The notes below the pieces were generated by a model. It was not told the origin of the DNA. It searched no databases and saw nothing but the letters and a program-made list of their open reading frames with translations. From NCBI GenBank assembly GCA_052318935.1, contig JBQRKO010000006.1: DNA of 64,000 nucleotides; one strand, written 5' to 3'. Of the stretch, positions 53,060-61,744 are shown one piece after another. Both the position numbers and the translations under genes were made by a program. The stretch's first letter is position 1. Every line of letters begins with the position of its first letter. Source of the DNA: Niallia sp052318935. GTDB lineage: Bacteria > Bacillota > Bacilli > Bacillales > Cytobacillaceae.

Positions 53060-54319
53060 ATGAGCTATATAATAACTTTTTTAGTATCTCTAATAGAATG
53101 GGGTGGATTAATTTCCTTTCCACTTATTTTCCTAGGTTATAAATATAAAAATTATATAAAAAGCATCATCATTCAATCCGCATTAATGAGCTTTTTATCA
53201 ATTTTTTTACATGCAATCTCTCTTCCCATTCCTGTAATAGTGGGTATACAAATAATTATTTTAATCACTCTAATAAAATTTGGATTGAAAACAAATAACA
53301 TAGAAGCAATCACTTTAACAAGTATTGGGTACGGATTCTATTTATTTCTGCAGCTGCTTATTATTGAGCTGTATTCCAGTATCCTGCAAGGAAGTTATGT
53401 AAAGCTTTTTAAAATGAGTAATGTTTCAGTAATAATCCCAGTAATAACTATTTCCTTATTATTGATTTTTTGTTATATTTTATATAGAAACAAGCTTCAA
53501 ATTTCTGAATTGAGGTATCAATTAAAAGCGGATAATCTCGATAAAAAAATAAAAAGAATGATTCAAGCACTATTTGTGATGACTTATATTTTCATATGTG
53601 TAGGAACGGCTGTTATGATGGTAGATAAACAAGTGAAATATTCATTTGTTCTGCTGAGTATCATCGTGTTGTTTGGAATGATGCTGTGTTATTTAATCTT
53701 ACATTCACAGCTTCAAATGAAACAATTATTGCATGCAAAAAAGTATTATTTAGACCAAGAACAGCAAATAGCAACATTTGTAGAGAAATTAAAACAAGAA
53801 TATGTCATGCATTTCAGAGCAATTGAAAAATTAAATCATTCTGGTTCACCTTCTATTATTACAGAGTATATGGACACACATCAGCTGCAGCAAATAAATA
53901 ATAATTGGAAGAAAAGAAATTTCAGGGAAGGAATGGAAGGACTCGACCCATTATTATTTTCTTTTTTCAATAATAAAAGGAAATTGGCCGATTTATTAGA
54001 GGTTGAGATGGTAATTAAAACGCAAATAAGTTCAGAAGAATTTACAAGTTTAAGCCAAATTAGAAATTTAAGTTTAATTATTGATGATTTAATCCTTTCC
54101 CTTTTTCAAGCTGCTTCCGATGTCCAGAAATTGATCCACATTAACATAGAAATAACAGATAAATATTTTTCTTATACAATAGCAGCCAATCTTTTTATTG
54201 ATCCAATTAACACAGATTTAGGTTTATTTGATGCCATCATCAAGTTAAAACAAAATAAAGCGACTGTAGATATTGTTTTAGATCCAGTTAGTGTTAAGAT
54301 TTTGATTCCAGTTATATGA
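53060..54319 (+). CDS. AgrC-like membrane sensor with degenerate kinase domain
   Basis: The 419-residue protein has six to seven transmembrane helices (about 1-220), then a coiled dimerisation segment and a C-terminal domain in the AgrC/CitA-NatK arrangement. The possible phospho-acceptor His is in EYVMHFRAIEKL. The usual HD pair is lost because Phe follows the His. The N-box, normally LxNLLDNAIEA, reads LIIDDLILSLFQAA with both Asn residues gone. No DxGxG or GxGL box is found after it, and the domain is short. It probably cannot bind ATP normally. The ATG at 53060 follows TTAGGAG. agrB follows after 35 bases. No response regulator gene is nearby. Confidence 0.75.
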   Translation: MSYIITFLVSLIEWGGLISFPLIFLGYKYKNYIKSIIIQSALMSFLSIFLHAISLPIPVIVGIQIIILITLIKFGLKTNNIEAITLTSIGYGFYLFLQLLIIELYSSILQGSYVKLFKMSNVSVIIPVITISLLLIFCYILYRNKLQISELRYQLKADNLDKKIKRMIQALFVMTYIFICVGTAVMMVDKQVKYSFVLLSIIVLFGMMLCYLILHSQLQMKQLLHAKKYYLDQEQQIATFVEKLKQEYVMHFRAIEKLNHSGSPSIITEYMDTHQLQQINNNWKKRNFREGMEGLDPLLFSFFNNKRKLADLLEVEMVIKTQISSEEFTSLSQIRNLSLIIDDLILSLFQAASDVQKLIHINIEITDKYFSYTIAANLFIDPINTDLGLFDAIIKLKQNKATVDIVLDPVSVKILIPVI

Positions 54320-54354
54320 GTACGTGAAAACATTCTCTATAAGGGGTTGAAACG

Positions 54355-54945
54355 ATGATAGAGCGATATGCAGTAGTGTTTGCAGACAAAATAAAAAAAT
54401 CGAATCCTGACGAAACAGCACCACATGATGTGTTAGTTTTTGGCTTCATCATCGTTTTTAACATAATTATGACAACGCTGCTGCTGACTGCAGTTGGTTT
54501 TATCATTGGAAAACCGTTTTATATATTAGCTATAGCTTTTGCTTTTATGAGTATGCGATTGCTAACAGGTGGTCCACACTTGAACCATGCATTCGCTTGC
54601 TCATTAGGAAGTACACTTTTTATGGTAATCGGATCCTTTTTATCAGTTCATATCATTTCTGTTATATTTTATGCAGTATGTGCTTTCTATTTATATATCC
54701 GTTATGCCCCATTTTACGAACAAGATCAAGTTGTTCATGCAATAAGCTGGGAAAAGAAGAAGAAAAATTTTGCTTTATGTATTTTATTTATGAGTAGTTT
54801 GCTTGCAGTGTTTTTCGATTATCCTGCATTTTTAATAGGAGCATATCTGCAAAGTATCACCATTATTCCTTTTATGATTAAAGGCATACATCGCATGAAT
54901 GATGTCTTGAAAGGGGGTGATAAATTTGAAGAAAGCGACTGCTAA
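54355..54945 (+). CDS. AgrB-like peptide-processing membrane protease
   Basis: AgrB cuts the AgrD propeptide and forms the cyclic autoinducer in the membrane. The 196 residues have about five hydrophobic helices. The catalytic pair is in RLLTGGPHLNHAFACSLGS, with His75 and Cys82 at the family spacing, so the enzyme looks active. AAGGGG lies before the ATG. The 3' end overlaps the small agrD-like gene by 20 bases, which suggests coupled translation. Confidence 0.9.
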   Translation: MIERYAVVFADKIKKSNPDETAPHDVLVFGFIIVFNIIMTTLLLTAVGFIIGKPFYILAIAFAFMSMRLLTGGPHLNHAFACSLGSTLFMVIGSFLSVHIISVIFYAVCAFYLYIRYAPFYEQDQVVHAISWEKKKKNFALCILFMSSLLAVFFDYPAFLIGAYLQSITIIPFMIKGIHRMNDVLKGGDKFEESDC

Positions 54946-55051
54946 ACATCTATCAAACGCAACATTATCTTTATCCAAAATGTTTGTTAAAGCATCTAGT
55001 CCATTATTTCATTTACCAAAAATCCCGACAAGTTTAAAAAAAGAAAAATAA
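54926..55051 (+). CDS. AgrD-like autoinducer propeptide without cysteine
   Basis: The 41-codon ORF starts at TTG behind AAGGGGGTG and overlaps agrB. The N-terminal half is amphipathic (KKATAKHLSNATLSLSKMF). The middle and end read KASSPLFHLPKIPTSLKK, which resembles the AgrD layout of a short macrocycle segment followed by PxxPxxL and a charged tail. There is no Cys, so a ring would need a Ser (lactone) instead of a thiolactone. The role is inferred from position and layout. Confidence 0.72.
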   Translation: MKKATAKHLSNATLSLSKMFVKASSPLFHLPKIPTSLKKEK

Positions 55052-55082
55052 AAGGAATTAACAGCTATGAATAAAACGTAAT

Positions 55083-55121
55083 GACGAACCTTTGATTTAT
55101 AAAAGAGGGTTCGTTTTTTTA
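55083..55121 (+). terminator. Terminator of the agr-like cassette
   Basis: ACGAACC and GGTTCGT form a hairpin followed by TTTTTT. It closes the sensor-agrB-agrD unit before any response regulator gene. Confidence 0.85.
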
Positions 55122-55150
55122 TTAAAATTTATGCTTTCTTACCTTTAAAT

Positions 55151-55206
55151 AAAACCGTCTTCTTTAGACAAAGTGTACATTTTGTTTAAAGAAAGCGGTT
55201 TTTTAT
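55151..55206 (-). terminator. Terminator of the DCC protein gene
   Basis: AAAACCGCTTTCTTTAAAC pairs with GTCTAAAGAAGACGGTTTT on the minus strand, near the gene's stop codon. T-rich DNA lies on both sides. Confidence 0.65.
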
Positions 55207-55584
55207 TTCCTTTGTTGGCAGCATGCAGATCTCTTTTTTCCCAAACCATTTATAACGATTACTAGCAATATAATGGTAAAATGGGTCGCGAATAAACGAA
55301 GGAATTATTTTTAATACATAAAAAAATTTCCACCCGCCGTTTAGTTGACGGCAGATTTGAAGTACAGCATCCGATTTTTTGTAATATGTTCCATCCGCTA
55401 TAAGTACTAAGCTGTCTAAATGGTTGTTTATTTTATATTCATTCAGCAGCTTTTGTCCTGTTTCACTTTGAAGGGAGGAAAATGCAAAAATCCCATTAGG
55501 ATCTCTTTTTATAATAAATTGAACAGAAGCACTACATAAATTACATACACCATCAAAAAGAATAATCTTTTTCAATTTCATCAC
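55186..55584 (-). CDS. DCC family (DUF393) thiol-disulfide oxidoreductase-like protein
   Basis: The 132-residue protein belongs to the YuxK group. The defining motif is ILFDGVCNLCSASVQFI near the N-terminus, with a thioredoxin-like CxxC. YKKSDAVLQICRQL and the hydrophobic IPSFIRDPFYHYIASNRYKWFG follow. The redox partner is unknown. It faces the agr-like cassette tail to tail. A mobile repeat lies just before its start. Confidence 0.88.
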   Translation of the reverse strand: MMKLKKIILFDGVCNLCSASVQFIIKRDPNGIFAFSSLQSETGQKLLNEYKINNHLDSLVLIADGTYYKKSDAVLQICRQLNGGWKFFYVLKIIPSFIRDPFYHYIASNRYKWFGKKEICMLPTKEIKNRFL

Positions 55585-55609
55585 CTAGTATTAGTTTATC
55601 AATAAAATA

Positions 55610-55729
55610 GGCTTTTTCTCAAAGTTTGTTGTTTATGAATCAAATAAAAAATATGACTGAAGCACTGAGCAGCCAGAATACACGTAGACTCCTGCGGGTT
55701 AAATAACAACAATCTATACGAAAAGAGCG
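55610..55729 (+). mobile_element. MITE-1 copy 8, internally deleted, exact 8-bp duplication
   Basis: The ends are GGCTTTTTCTC and GAAAAGAGCG. ATAAAATA lies directly on both sides. Only 120 bases remain. The core is lost between CTCCTGCGGG and CTGCGGGTTAAATAAC, which share CTGCGGG, so deletion by short-repeat recombination is likely. No gene is seen from 55730 to 56087. Confidence 0.85.
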
Positions 55730-56087
55730 ATAAAATAAAAGGCAACCAAATCTCTTTGAAACATGCATATAATAAGATTATATTCCTATGATAATTTTAG
55801 CAATATAATCCAATCTCATCACTATTCTTGATATAATATGAACGGAAGAACAAAGCCGAAAAAATAACATTAATTACACTAAATGGGTAGTGGGGAATTA
55901 TCGTTATCGAAATCCGAAGTTCGATGTAAACGGAAAAGAGAGAAGTGTGGAAATCGGATTTTTTAGTCGAGTCCAAAAAGAAAGATAATTAGAGCAGAGA
56001 AGATCGAGGAACAAGGGGAGTACTTTGACGATCCGTGAAGAGATGAGACAGCAATGGTTCCCGGACCGAACAACCTCTATTTTTAAA

Positions 56088-56545
56088 GGCTGTGTTAGAG
56101 CTAATTGTTGATTTTGATACTTTTTTGAGTGGAGTGGAAGGCGTGAGACTCCACATGAGTAAAGCGTGGCCACTGAAGAAGTGTTTTATTATAAATAAAT
56201 TATAGGTAAAACCCTTCTATTAAGTAGGATAAAAATGGTATAGAGAGTTTGAAAACGACCATCATGTTGGTTAGGAGAGGCGTCCGCACGACTCCTGCGG
56301 GATTAGCGAGACAGGCGAGACCCCACAGGAGCAAAGCGACGAGGAGGCTTGGCGCTCGCCCCGCGGAAAGCGTGTGGTAAGCCTCGGAAAACCGAACGAA
56401 AACCTCTAAGTGCTTGGATTTTCCTATCTATATTTCATAGCATCCACTTTTTCAGTGACCTCCGCACAGCGCCGAGGAGGCTCCCGGACCCCCCGCGGAA
56501 AGCGAATGCCTCTCGCTGCAATCAATAGGCAAGTTTAACAGAGCC
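56088..56545 (+). mobile_element. MITE-2 copy interrupted by another element
   Basis: The outer ends are GGCTGTGTTAG and TTAACAGAGCC, with exact TTTTTAAA on both sides (56080-56087 and 56546-56553). Left and right parts match the copy at 7225-7408, but about 290 extra bases split the core after GTGAGACTCC and before CGCACAGCGCCGAGGAGG. The inserted DNA is described separately. Confidence 0.85.
56168..56460 (+). mobile_element. Nested element with GGYCACTGAARAAGTG ends
   Basis: The inverted ends are GGCCACTGAAGAAGTG and CACTTTTTCAGTGACC (14 of 16 paired). These resemble IS1182-family ends. The inside carries its own copy of the shared GC-rich core (GACTCCTGCGGGATTAGCGA, CGAGACCCCACAGGAGC, GACGAGGAGGCTTGG, CCGCGGAAAGCG). 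It has no transposase gene. It sits inside the MITE-2 copy. Confidence 0.75.
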
Positions 56546-56621
56546 TTTTTAAAAAGGAGGTAGGGAGAATTTGTGAACAAACTAATAATAATGGTACCCT
56601 ATTATTTAGGAGGGAATAGGT

Positions 56622-58619
56622 ATGAAAAAACTGTTAGTGCTTTTACTTATGTTTTTACTAATTGGAGTGGTTGGCTGCAGCAAGAAGGAGCCAACTCCAG
56701 ATGAACGTCTTTCACAGTATGTGAAGCTATGGAATGAACAGAAGTTTGCAGACATGTATGCATTTCTTTCGAAAAAAGCAAAAAAGTCTATCTCAAAAGA
56801 AGATTTTGTTTCTCGCTACCAAAAGTTATACAGCGATTTAGAAATAAGTGATGTCAATATAACGTACACAAAGCCTTCTAAAGAAGAAGATTTTGATAAA
56901 GCGGAGACAGCTTCCATTCCTTTCGCTGCGAAAATGAATAGTGTTGCTGGCGAGATTAGCTTTGAGAACGATGCAACCCTTGTAAAAGAAGAAAAAGACA
57001 AAGAAGAAAACTGGTATATTAACTGGGATACAACCTATCTATTTGCTGACTTAGGTGCAGATGATAAAGTTTCGTTACAAACAATCGAAGCCGAACGGGG
57101 AGTAATTATGGATAAAAATGAAAATCCGTTAGCAATGAATGGTGTCATTTATGAGGTTGGGCTTGTACCGGAACAGATGGGCGATGATAAAGAAGCGGTT
57201 ATAGACAAACTTGCAAAACTGCTTGACATTAAAAAAGAAACAATTGAAAAGGCATTAAATGCAGATTGGGTGCAGCCAAGCTATTTCGTGCCAATTAAAA
57301 AGGTTGCAACCGGAGATCAGGCGTACTTATCGAAGCTGTTTGCATTGCCTGGTGTACAGAAACAAGATACAAAAGGCAGAATATACCCTTTTGGAGAAGC
57401 AACTGCTCATTTGATCGGATATATTGGCAGCATAACAGCTGAAGAGCTGGAGAAACAAAAGGAGAAGGGCTATTCCAGCACAGATGTTATTGGAAAAAGA
57501 GGACTAGAGCAAGTGTTTGAAGAGCAATTAAAAGGTTCAAATGGTGTCAAAATATCTATTAACAAAGCAGATGGGTCAAATGTTGTCCTAGCCGAAAAAG
57601 AAGTGAAAAATGGCGAAAATATTAAATTAACCATTGATGCAGATTTGCAAAAAAAGATATACGATAAAATGCATGGAGATGCTGGTGCAGCAGCAGCGAT
57701 AAATCCAACAACGGGCGAAACATTAGCGTTAGTGAGCAGTCCTTCTTATGATCCAAACAAAATGGTTGTTGGATTAACCTCAACTGAAAGAGAAGCATAT
57801 ACAAACAATAAATTAGAGCCATTTACGAATCGTTTTAAATTAACGTATGCACCGGGATCTGTTTTAAAACCAATTGTTGCAGCGGCTGCATTAACAGAGA
57901 ACGTGATTTCGCCAGAACAACAGCGGAAAATTACAACGAAGCAATGGCAAAAGAATAAATCATGGGGAAATTATTATGTAACAAGAGTGCATTCAAGTAC
58001 AAAACCTGTTAACTTAGCAGATGCTTTATTATACAGCGACAATATATATTTTGCGCAAACAGCACTCGATTTAGGGAAAGACAAGTTAACAGCCGAGTTA
58101 AAAAAATTCGGTTTTGAAGAAGAATTCCAATATCCATATCCAATAGAAAAGCCAACGATTGGAAAAATGGATACAGAAATCCAATTAGCTGACTCAGGCT
58201 ACGGCCAAGGGCAAGTCGAAACAAGTGTGCTTCATTTGGCATCTGCTTATTCTGCCTTTGTAAACAGTGGAAATGTCATAAAACCGATTCTTCTATCAAA
58301 CGAAGAAGTTGGGCAAGTGTGGAAAGAAAATAGTATGAGCAGCACCACAGCCAATACGATTTCCAATGATCTTCAACAAGTCATCGACAGTCCGAGTGGA
58401 ACTGCCCATTCAGGCAAAATAAATGGCTTAACTTTAGCAGGAAAAACAGGAACAGCAGAATTAAAAGCAAAACAAGGGGAAACAGGAACAGAAAATGGCT
58501 GGTTTGTTACTTATAATAAAAAAGACAAAAACCTGCTTATCTCTATGATGATAGAAGGAGTGCAAGGCAGAGGCGGCTCCACACATGTCGTGAAGAAAGT
58601 AAAAAATATATTAGAATAA
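56622..58619 (+). CDS. pbpC: Penicillin-binding protein, PBP3/MecA-type lipoprotein
   Basis: This class B transpeptidase crosslinks peptidoglycan. The 665 residues start with a lipoprotein signal (LIGVVGCSKK, Cys19). They then have an NTF2-like MecA_N domain (about 25-150), a dimerisation domain, and the transpeptidase domain with SxxK in PGSVLKP, YSDN as SxN, and KTGTAE as KTG. The layout matches B. subtilis PbpC (PBP3) and staphylococcal PBP2a, both with low beta-lactam affinity. Resistance itself is not shown by the sequence. AGGAGGG precedes the ATG. Confidence 0.92.
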   Translation: MKKLLVLLLMFLLIGVVGCSKKEPTPDERLSQYVKLWNEQKFADMYAFLSKKAKKSISKEDFVSRYQKLYSDLEISDVNITYTKPSKEEDFDKAETASIPFAAKMNSVAGEISFENDATLVKEEKDKEENWYINWDTTYLFADLGADDKVSLQTIEAERGVIMDKNENPLAMNGVIYEVGLVPEQMGDDKEAVIDKLAKLLDIKKETIEKALNADWVQPSYFVPIKKVATGDQAYLSKLFALPGVQKQDTKGRIYPFGEATAHLIGYIGSITAEELEKQKEKGYSSTDVIGKRGLEQVFEEQLKGSNGVKISINKADGSNVVLAEKEVKNGENIKLTIDADLQKKIYDKMHGDAGAAAAINPTTGETLALVSSPSYDPNKMVVGLTSTEREAYTNNKLEPFTNRFKLTYAPGSVLKPIVAAAALTENVISPEQQRKITTKQWQKNKSWGNYYVTRVHSSTKPVNLADALLYSDNIYFAQTALDLGKDKLTAELKKFGFEEEFQYPYPIEKPTIGKMDTEIQLADSGYGQGQVETSVLHLASAYSAFVNSGNVIKPILLSNEEVGQVWKENSMSSTTANTISNDLQQVIDSPSGTAHSGKINGLTLAGKTGTAELKAKQGETGTENGWFVTYNKKDKNLLISMMIEGVQGRGGSTHVVKKVKNILE

Positions 58620-58626
58620 ATCAAAA

Positions 58627-58657
58627 GAGGCAGACTGCATATGGTCTGTCTTTTTTC
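58627..58657 (+). terminator. Terminator after pbpC
   Basis: GGCAGAC and GTCTGTC form a hairpin with TTTTTT after it. Confidence 0.7.
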
Positions 58658-58737
58658 TGTAAATAATAGAGGATTTAATTCATCTTTCTAGCTTTTTCTT
58701 CATACATTAATTTAAGACGGTGAAGGGAGAGAAAGGA

Positions 58738-60150
58738 ATGAATGAAGTAGAGCAAAAAGAACTTCAAAAAGCCATCGCAGAAATTACAGAAATAGCCACT
58801 GGTTTCGGATTAGATTTCTATCCAATGAGATATGAAATTTGTCCTGCAGATATCATTTATACATTCGGTGCCTACGGAATGCCAACTCGCTTTTCCCACT
58901 GGAGTTTCGGAAAACAATTTCATAAAATGAAGCTGCACTATGATTTAGGGCTATCCAAAATATATGAGCTTGTTATTAACTCGAACCCTTGTTATGCCTT
59001 TTTATTAGACAGCAATTCTCTTATAAATAATAAACTGATAGTGGCGCATGTTTTGGCGCATTGCGACTTTTTCAAAAATAATATCCGTTTTCAAAATACA
59101 AAACGAGAAATGGTAGAAAGTATGGCAGCAACAGCCGATCGCATCCGTCAATATGAAATACAATATGGCAAACATGAAGTGGAAACATTTCTAGATGCAG
59201 TGTTGGCTATTGAAGAGCATATCGATCCGTCTTTAATGAGGCCAAAGCTTGCTTGGAGCAAAGATGATGAAGAATATGAAGAAGAAATAAGCAGTACTCC
59301 ATATGATGATTTATGGAGTTTAGATGATCGTAAGAAGCCGAAAAAATCGACAAAGCATAAGGTAGTCAAAAAATTCCCACCTCATCCAGAAAAAGATATT
59401 ATGCTATTCATCGAAAACTTTAGCAGAGAGCTGACGGAATGGCAAAGAGATATTTTAACAATGATGCGGGAAGAAATGCTCTACTTTTGGCCACAGCTGG
59501 AAACAAAAATCATGAACGAAGGCTGGGCATCCTATTGGCATCAAAGAATTATCCGAGAATTAGATTTAACAAGTGCGGAAGCAATCGAATTTGCAAAATT
59601 AAATTCCGGGGTTGTGCAGCCCTCCAAAACGGGCATTAATCCTTACTATTTAGGATTGAAAATATTTGAAGATATTGAAGATCGCTACAATAACCCAACA
59701 GAAGAAATGAAACGAAGAGGAGTACAACCTAATTCCGGCAGAGAGAAAATGTTCGAAGTACGTGAAATTGAATCAGATATTTCTTTTTTACGCAACTATT
59801 TAACGAAGGATTTAGTCACACGCGAAGATATGTATCTTTTCCAAAAACAAGGAAGAGATTATAAAATTGTCGATAAAGGCTGGGAGCAAGTAAGAGATCA
59901 ACTCGTCAGCATGAGAGTAAACGGAGGTTTCCCTTATATTACCGTAAATGATGGAGATTACATGAAAAATGGGGAGCTTTATTTAAAACATGGTTATGAA
60001 GGAATTGAGCTCGATTTAAAATACTTAGAAAAAGTTCTTCCGTATATTTATCAATTATGGGGTCGGAATGTTCATATGGAAACCATTGTAGAAGAAAAAA
60101 ATATGCTCTATACGTATGACGGCAAAGCGCTGCATCGGAAGTATTTATAA
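58738..60150 (+). CDS. spoVR: Stage V sporulation protein R family
   Basis: SpoVR affects spore cortex formation by an unknown mechanism. The 470 residues show the family blocks DFYPMRYEICPADIIYTFGAYGMPTRFSHWSFGK, FLLDSNSLINNKLIVAHVLAHCDFFKNN, and NEGWASYWHQRIIRELDLT. The His residues in these blocks may bind metal. The ATG at 58738 lies behind AGGGAG. The gene stands alone with its own terminator. Confidence 0.95.
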   Translation: MNEVEQKELQKAIAEITEIATGFGLDFYPMRYEICPADIIYTFGAYGMPTRFSHWSFGKQFHKMKLHYDLGLSKIYELVINSNPCYAFLLDSNSLINNKLIVAHVLAHCDFFKNNIRFQNTKREMVESMAATADRIRQYEIQYGKHEVETFLDAVLAIEEHIDPSLMRPKLAWSKDDEEYEEEISSTPYDDLWSLDDRKKPKKSTKHKVVKKFPPHPEKDIMLFIENFSRELTEWQRDILTMMREEMLYFWPQLETKIMNEGWASYWHQRIIRELDLTSAEAIEFAKLNSGVVQPSKTGINPYYLGLKIFEDIEDRYNNPTEEMKRRGVQPNSGREKMFEVREIESDISFLRNYLTKDLVTREDMYLFQKQGRDYKIVDKGWEQVRDQLVSMRVNGGFPYITVNDGDYMKNGELYLKHGYEGIELDLKYLEKVLPYIYQLWGRNVHMETIVEEKNMLYTYDGKALHRKYL

Positions 60151-60156
60151 AGAAAA

Positions 60157-60192
60157 AAGGTCTTCTAAAAATAGGAGGCCTCTTTGTTTTTT
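60157..60192 (+). terminator. Terminator after spoVR
   Basis: AGGTCTTCTA and TAGGAGGCCT form an imperfect hairpin, followed by a T-rich run. Confidence 0.65.
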
Positions 60193-60320
60193 TCCATAAA
60201 AAACGTTTATGAACAGCTTATCAAGAACAGATTTTATAAAAAATAACATGATAAACAGGAAAACAGTTAGTTTATACCGAATGTATTTAGTACAAAGCAG
60301 ACAGAAGAAAGGATAGACAG

Positions 60321-61349
60321 ATGCAAAAAAAAGTAATCGAGAAAAAAGTGATTATCACAGGATATGGTACGGTTGCAAAGGAATTAGTAAAGCTGCTAAA
60401 CGAACAAGCAAATCGATTAGTAAATACGTATCATGCCTATTATAAAATAGTCGGAATTATTGGACTAAAAGGTATGATTTATGAAGAGGAAGGCATTGAT
60501 TTACAAGTACTCCTTACTTACGGAAAAGGTTCAAAGGCGTTAGACCAATATGCCAAAAGAAAAGGCTTGTCCTTTCAGCAGCCTGTTTACAAGGGCGATG
60601 TACTGATCGAGTGCACTCCAACGGACTTAGAAACAGGTGAACCTGCACTTTCATACATAACGAATGCACTAACAGCAAAAATGCATGTTGTCTCTGTCAG
60701 CAAAGGGGCACTGATACATGCATTGCCGCAATTTAAAAAAATCGCCGATACAAATCATTGTGAAATCAAATATAGTGGAGCAACAGCTGCAGCGCTTCCT
60801 ACTTTGGATATTGGAGAATTTAGTTTGGCAGGCTGCCAGATTACAAGTATTGAAGGCATATTAAATGGTACATCCAACTTTATATTAACGAGTATGTCGG
60901 AGGAAAACGTGTCTTTTGATCATGCATTAAAAATTGCACAAGAACGAGGAATCGTAGAAGCAAATCCAGACCTTGACATAAAAGGCTTGGACAGTGCTTG
61001 TAAAATCCTGTTGCTAGCAAATGGACTTCTTCATACACAATTAACTTTAAAGGATATTTCAATTGAAGGAATAGAAAATGTAACAAAGGCGGATATACAG
61101 TATGCAAAAATTAAAGGAAATGAAATAAAACTGATTGCAAGTGCAACCGTTAAAGAAGGTGAAGTAACTGTAAAGGTGGCACCAGTAGTCATTCACCCGG
61201 AAAATCCCTTAATACATGTGAAAGGAACAAATAAAGGCATTCTGTTTCATACAGAAGAAATGGGAACGATTTGTTGTTTAGGTGGAGCATCTCATCCTAA
61301 AGGGGCAGCCGCAGCTGCATTAAAGGATATGATTAATTTGTTTCGGTAG
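60321..61349 (+). CDS. Homoserine dehydrogenase, short form without ACT domain
   Basis: This enzyme reduces aspartate semialdehyde to homoserine with NAD(P)H, toward threonine and methionine. The 342 residues have an N-terminal nucleotide-binding start (VIITGYGTVAKELVKLL), ECTPTDLETGEPA, VSVSKGALIHA, and the catalytic region GILNGTSNFILTSM with AQERGIVEANPDLDIKGLDSACK. The C-terminal ACT domain of the usual hom protein is missing, so feedback control may differ. It may be a second, accessory copy. The SD is AGAAAGGA. Confidence 0.92.
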   Translation: MQKKVIEKKVIITGYGTVAKELVKLLNEQANRLVNTYHAYYKIVGIIGLKGMIYEEEGIDLQVLLTYGKGSKALDQYAKRKGLSFQQPVYKGDVLIECTPTDLETGEPALSYITNALTAKMHVVSVSKGALIHALPQFKKIADTNHCEIKYSGATAAALPTLDIGEFSLAGCQITSIEGILNGTSNFILTSMSEENVSFDHALKIAQERGIVEANPDLDIKGLDSACKILLLANGLLHTQLTLKDISIEGIENVTKADIQYAKIKGNEIKLIASATVKEGEVTVKVAPVVIHPENPLIHVKGTNKGILFHTEEMGTICCLGGASHPKGAAAAALKDMINLFR

Positions 61350-61371
61350 CAAGCACATAATTTTTTTCTTT

Positions 61372-61580
61372 GGCTGTTCTCACAAAGTTCGTTGTTTTTT
61401 ACATAAAAAAATGGGAGAAGAAGTACTCAGCAGACTGAATACACGTAGACTCCTGTGGGAATGCGAGAAAGACGAGACCCCACAGGAGCGTATGCGACGA
61501 GGAGGCTCGACGCTCGCCCACGGAAAGCGGAGTGTATTCAGGCTGCGAGTTTAAAAGCAACAATCTATACGAAAACAGCC
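61372..61580 (+). mobile_element. MITE-1 copy 9
   Basis: The ends are GGCTGTTCTC and GAAAACAGCC, and the flanks TTTTCTTT and TTTTCTTC match at seven of eight bases. The core and arms are intact. No gene is seen in the remaining DNA up to 61744. Confidence 0.85.
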
Positions 61581-61744
61581 TTTTCTTCAGATATTTTGAT
61601 TGATAGAGTACAAAGGGTTTATTGTTGATAATCTATGTAATAAAATAAAATGATGTGCGAACTAGATGCAAGATTTTGTCACCTTGTGAAAATTAATCTG
61701 AAAATTGGAGTAATTCCTAACAGGTGTCGAAAAGGTACCAGTTA

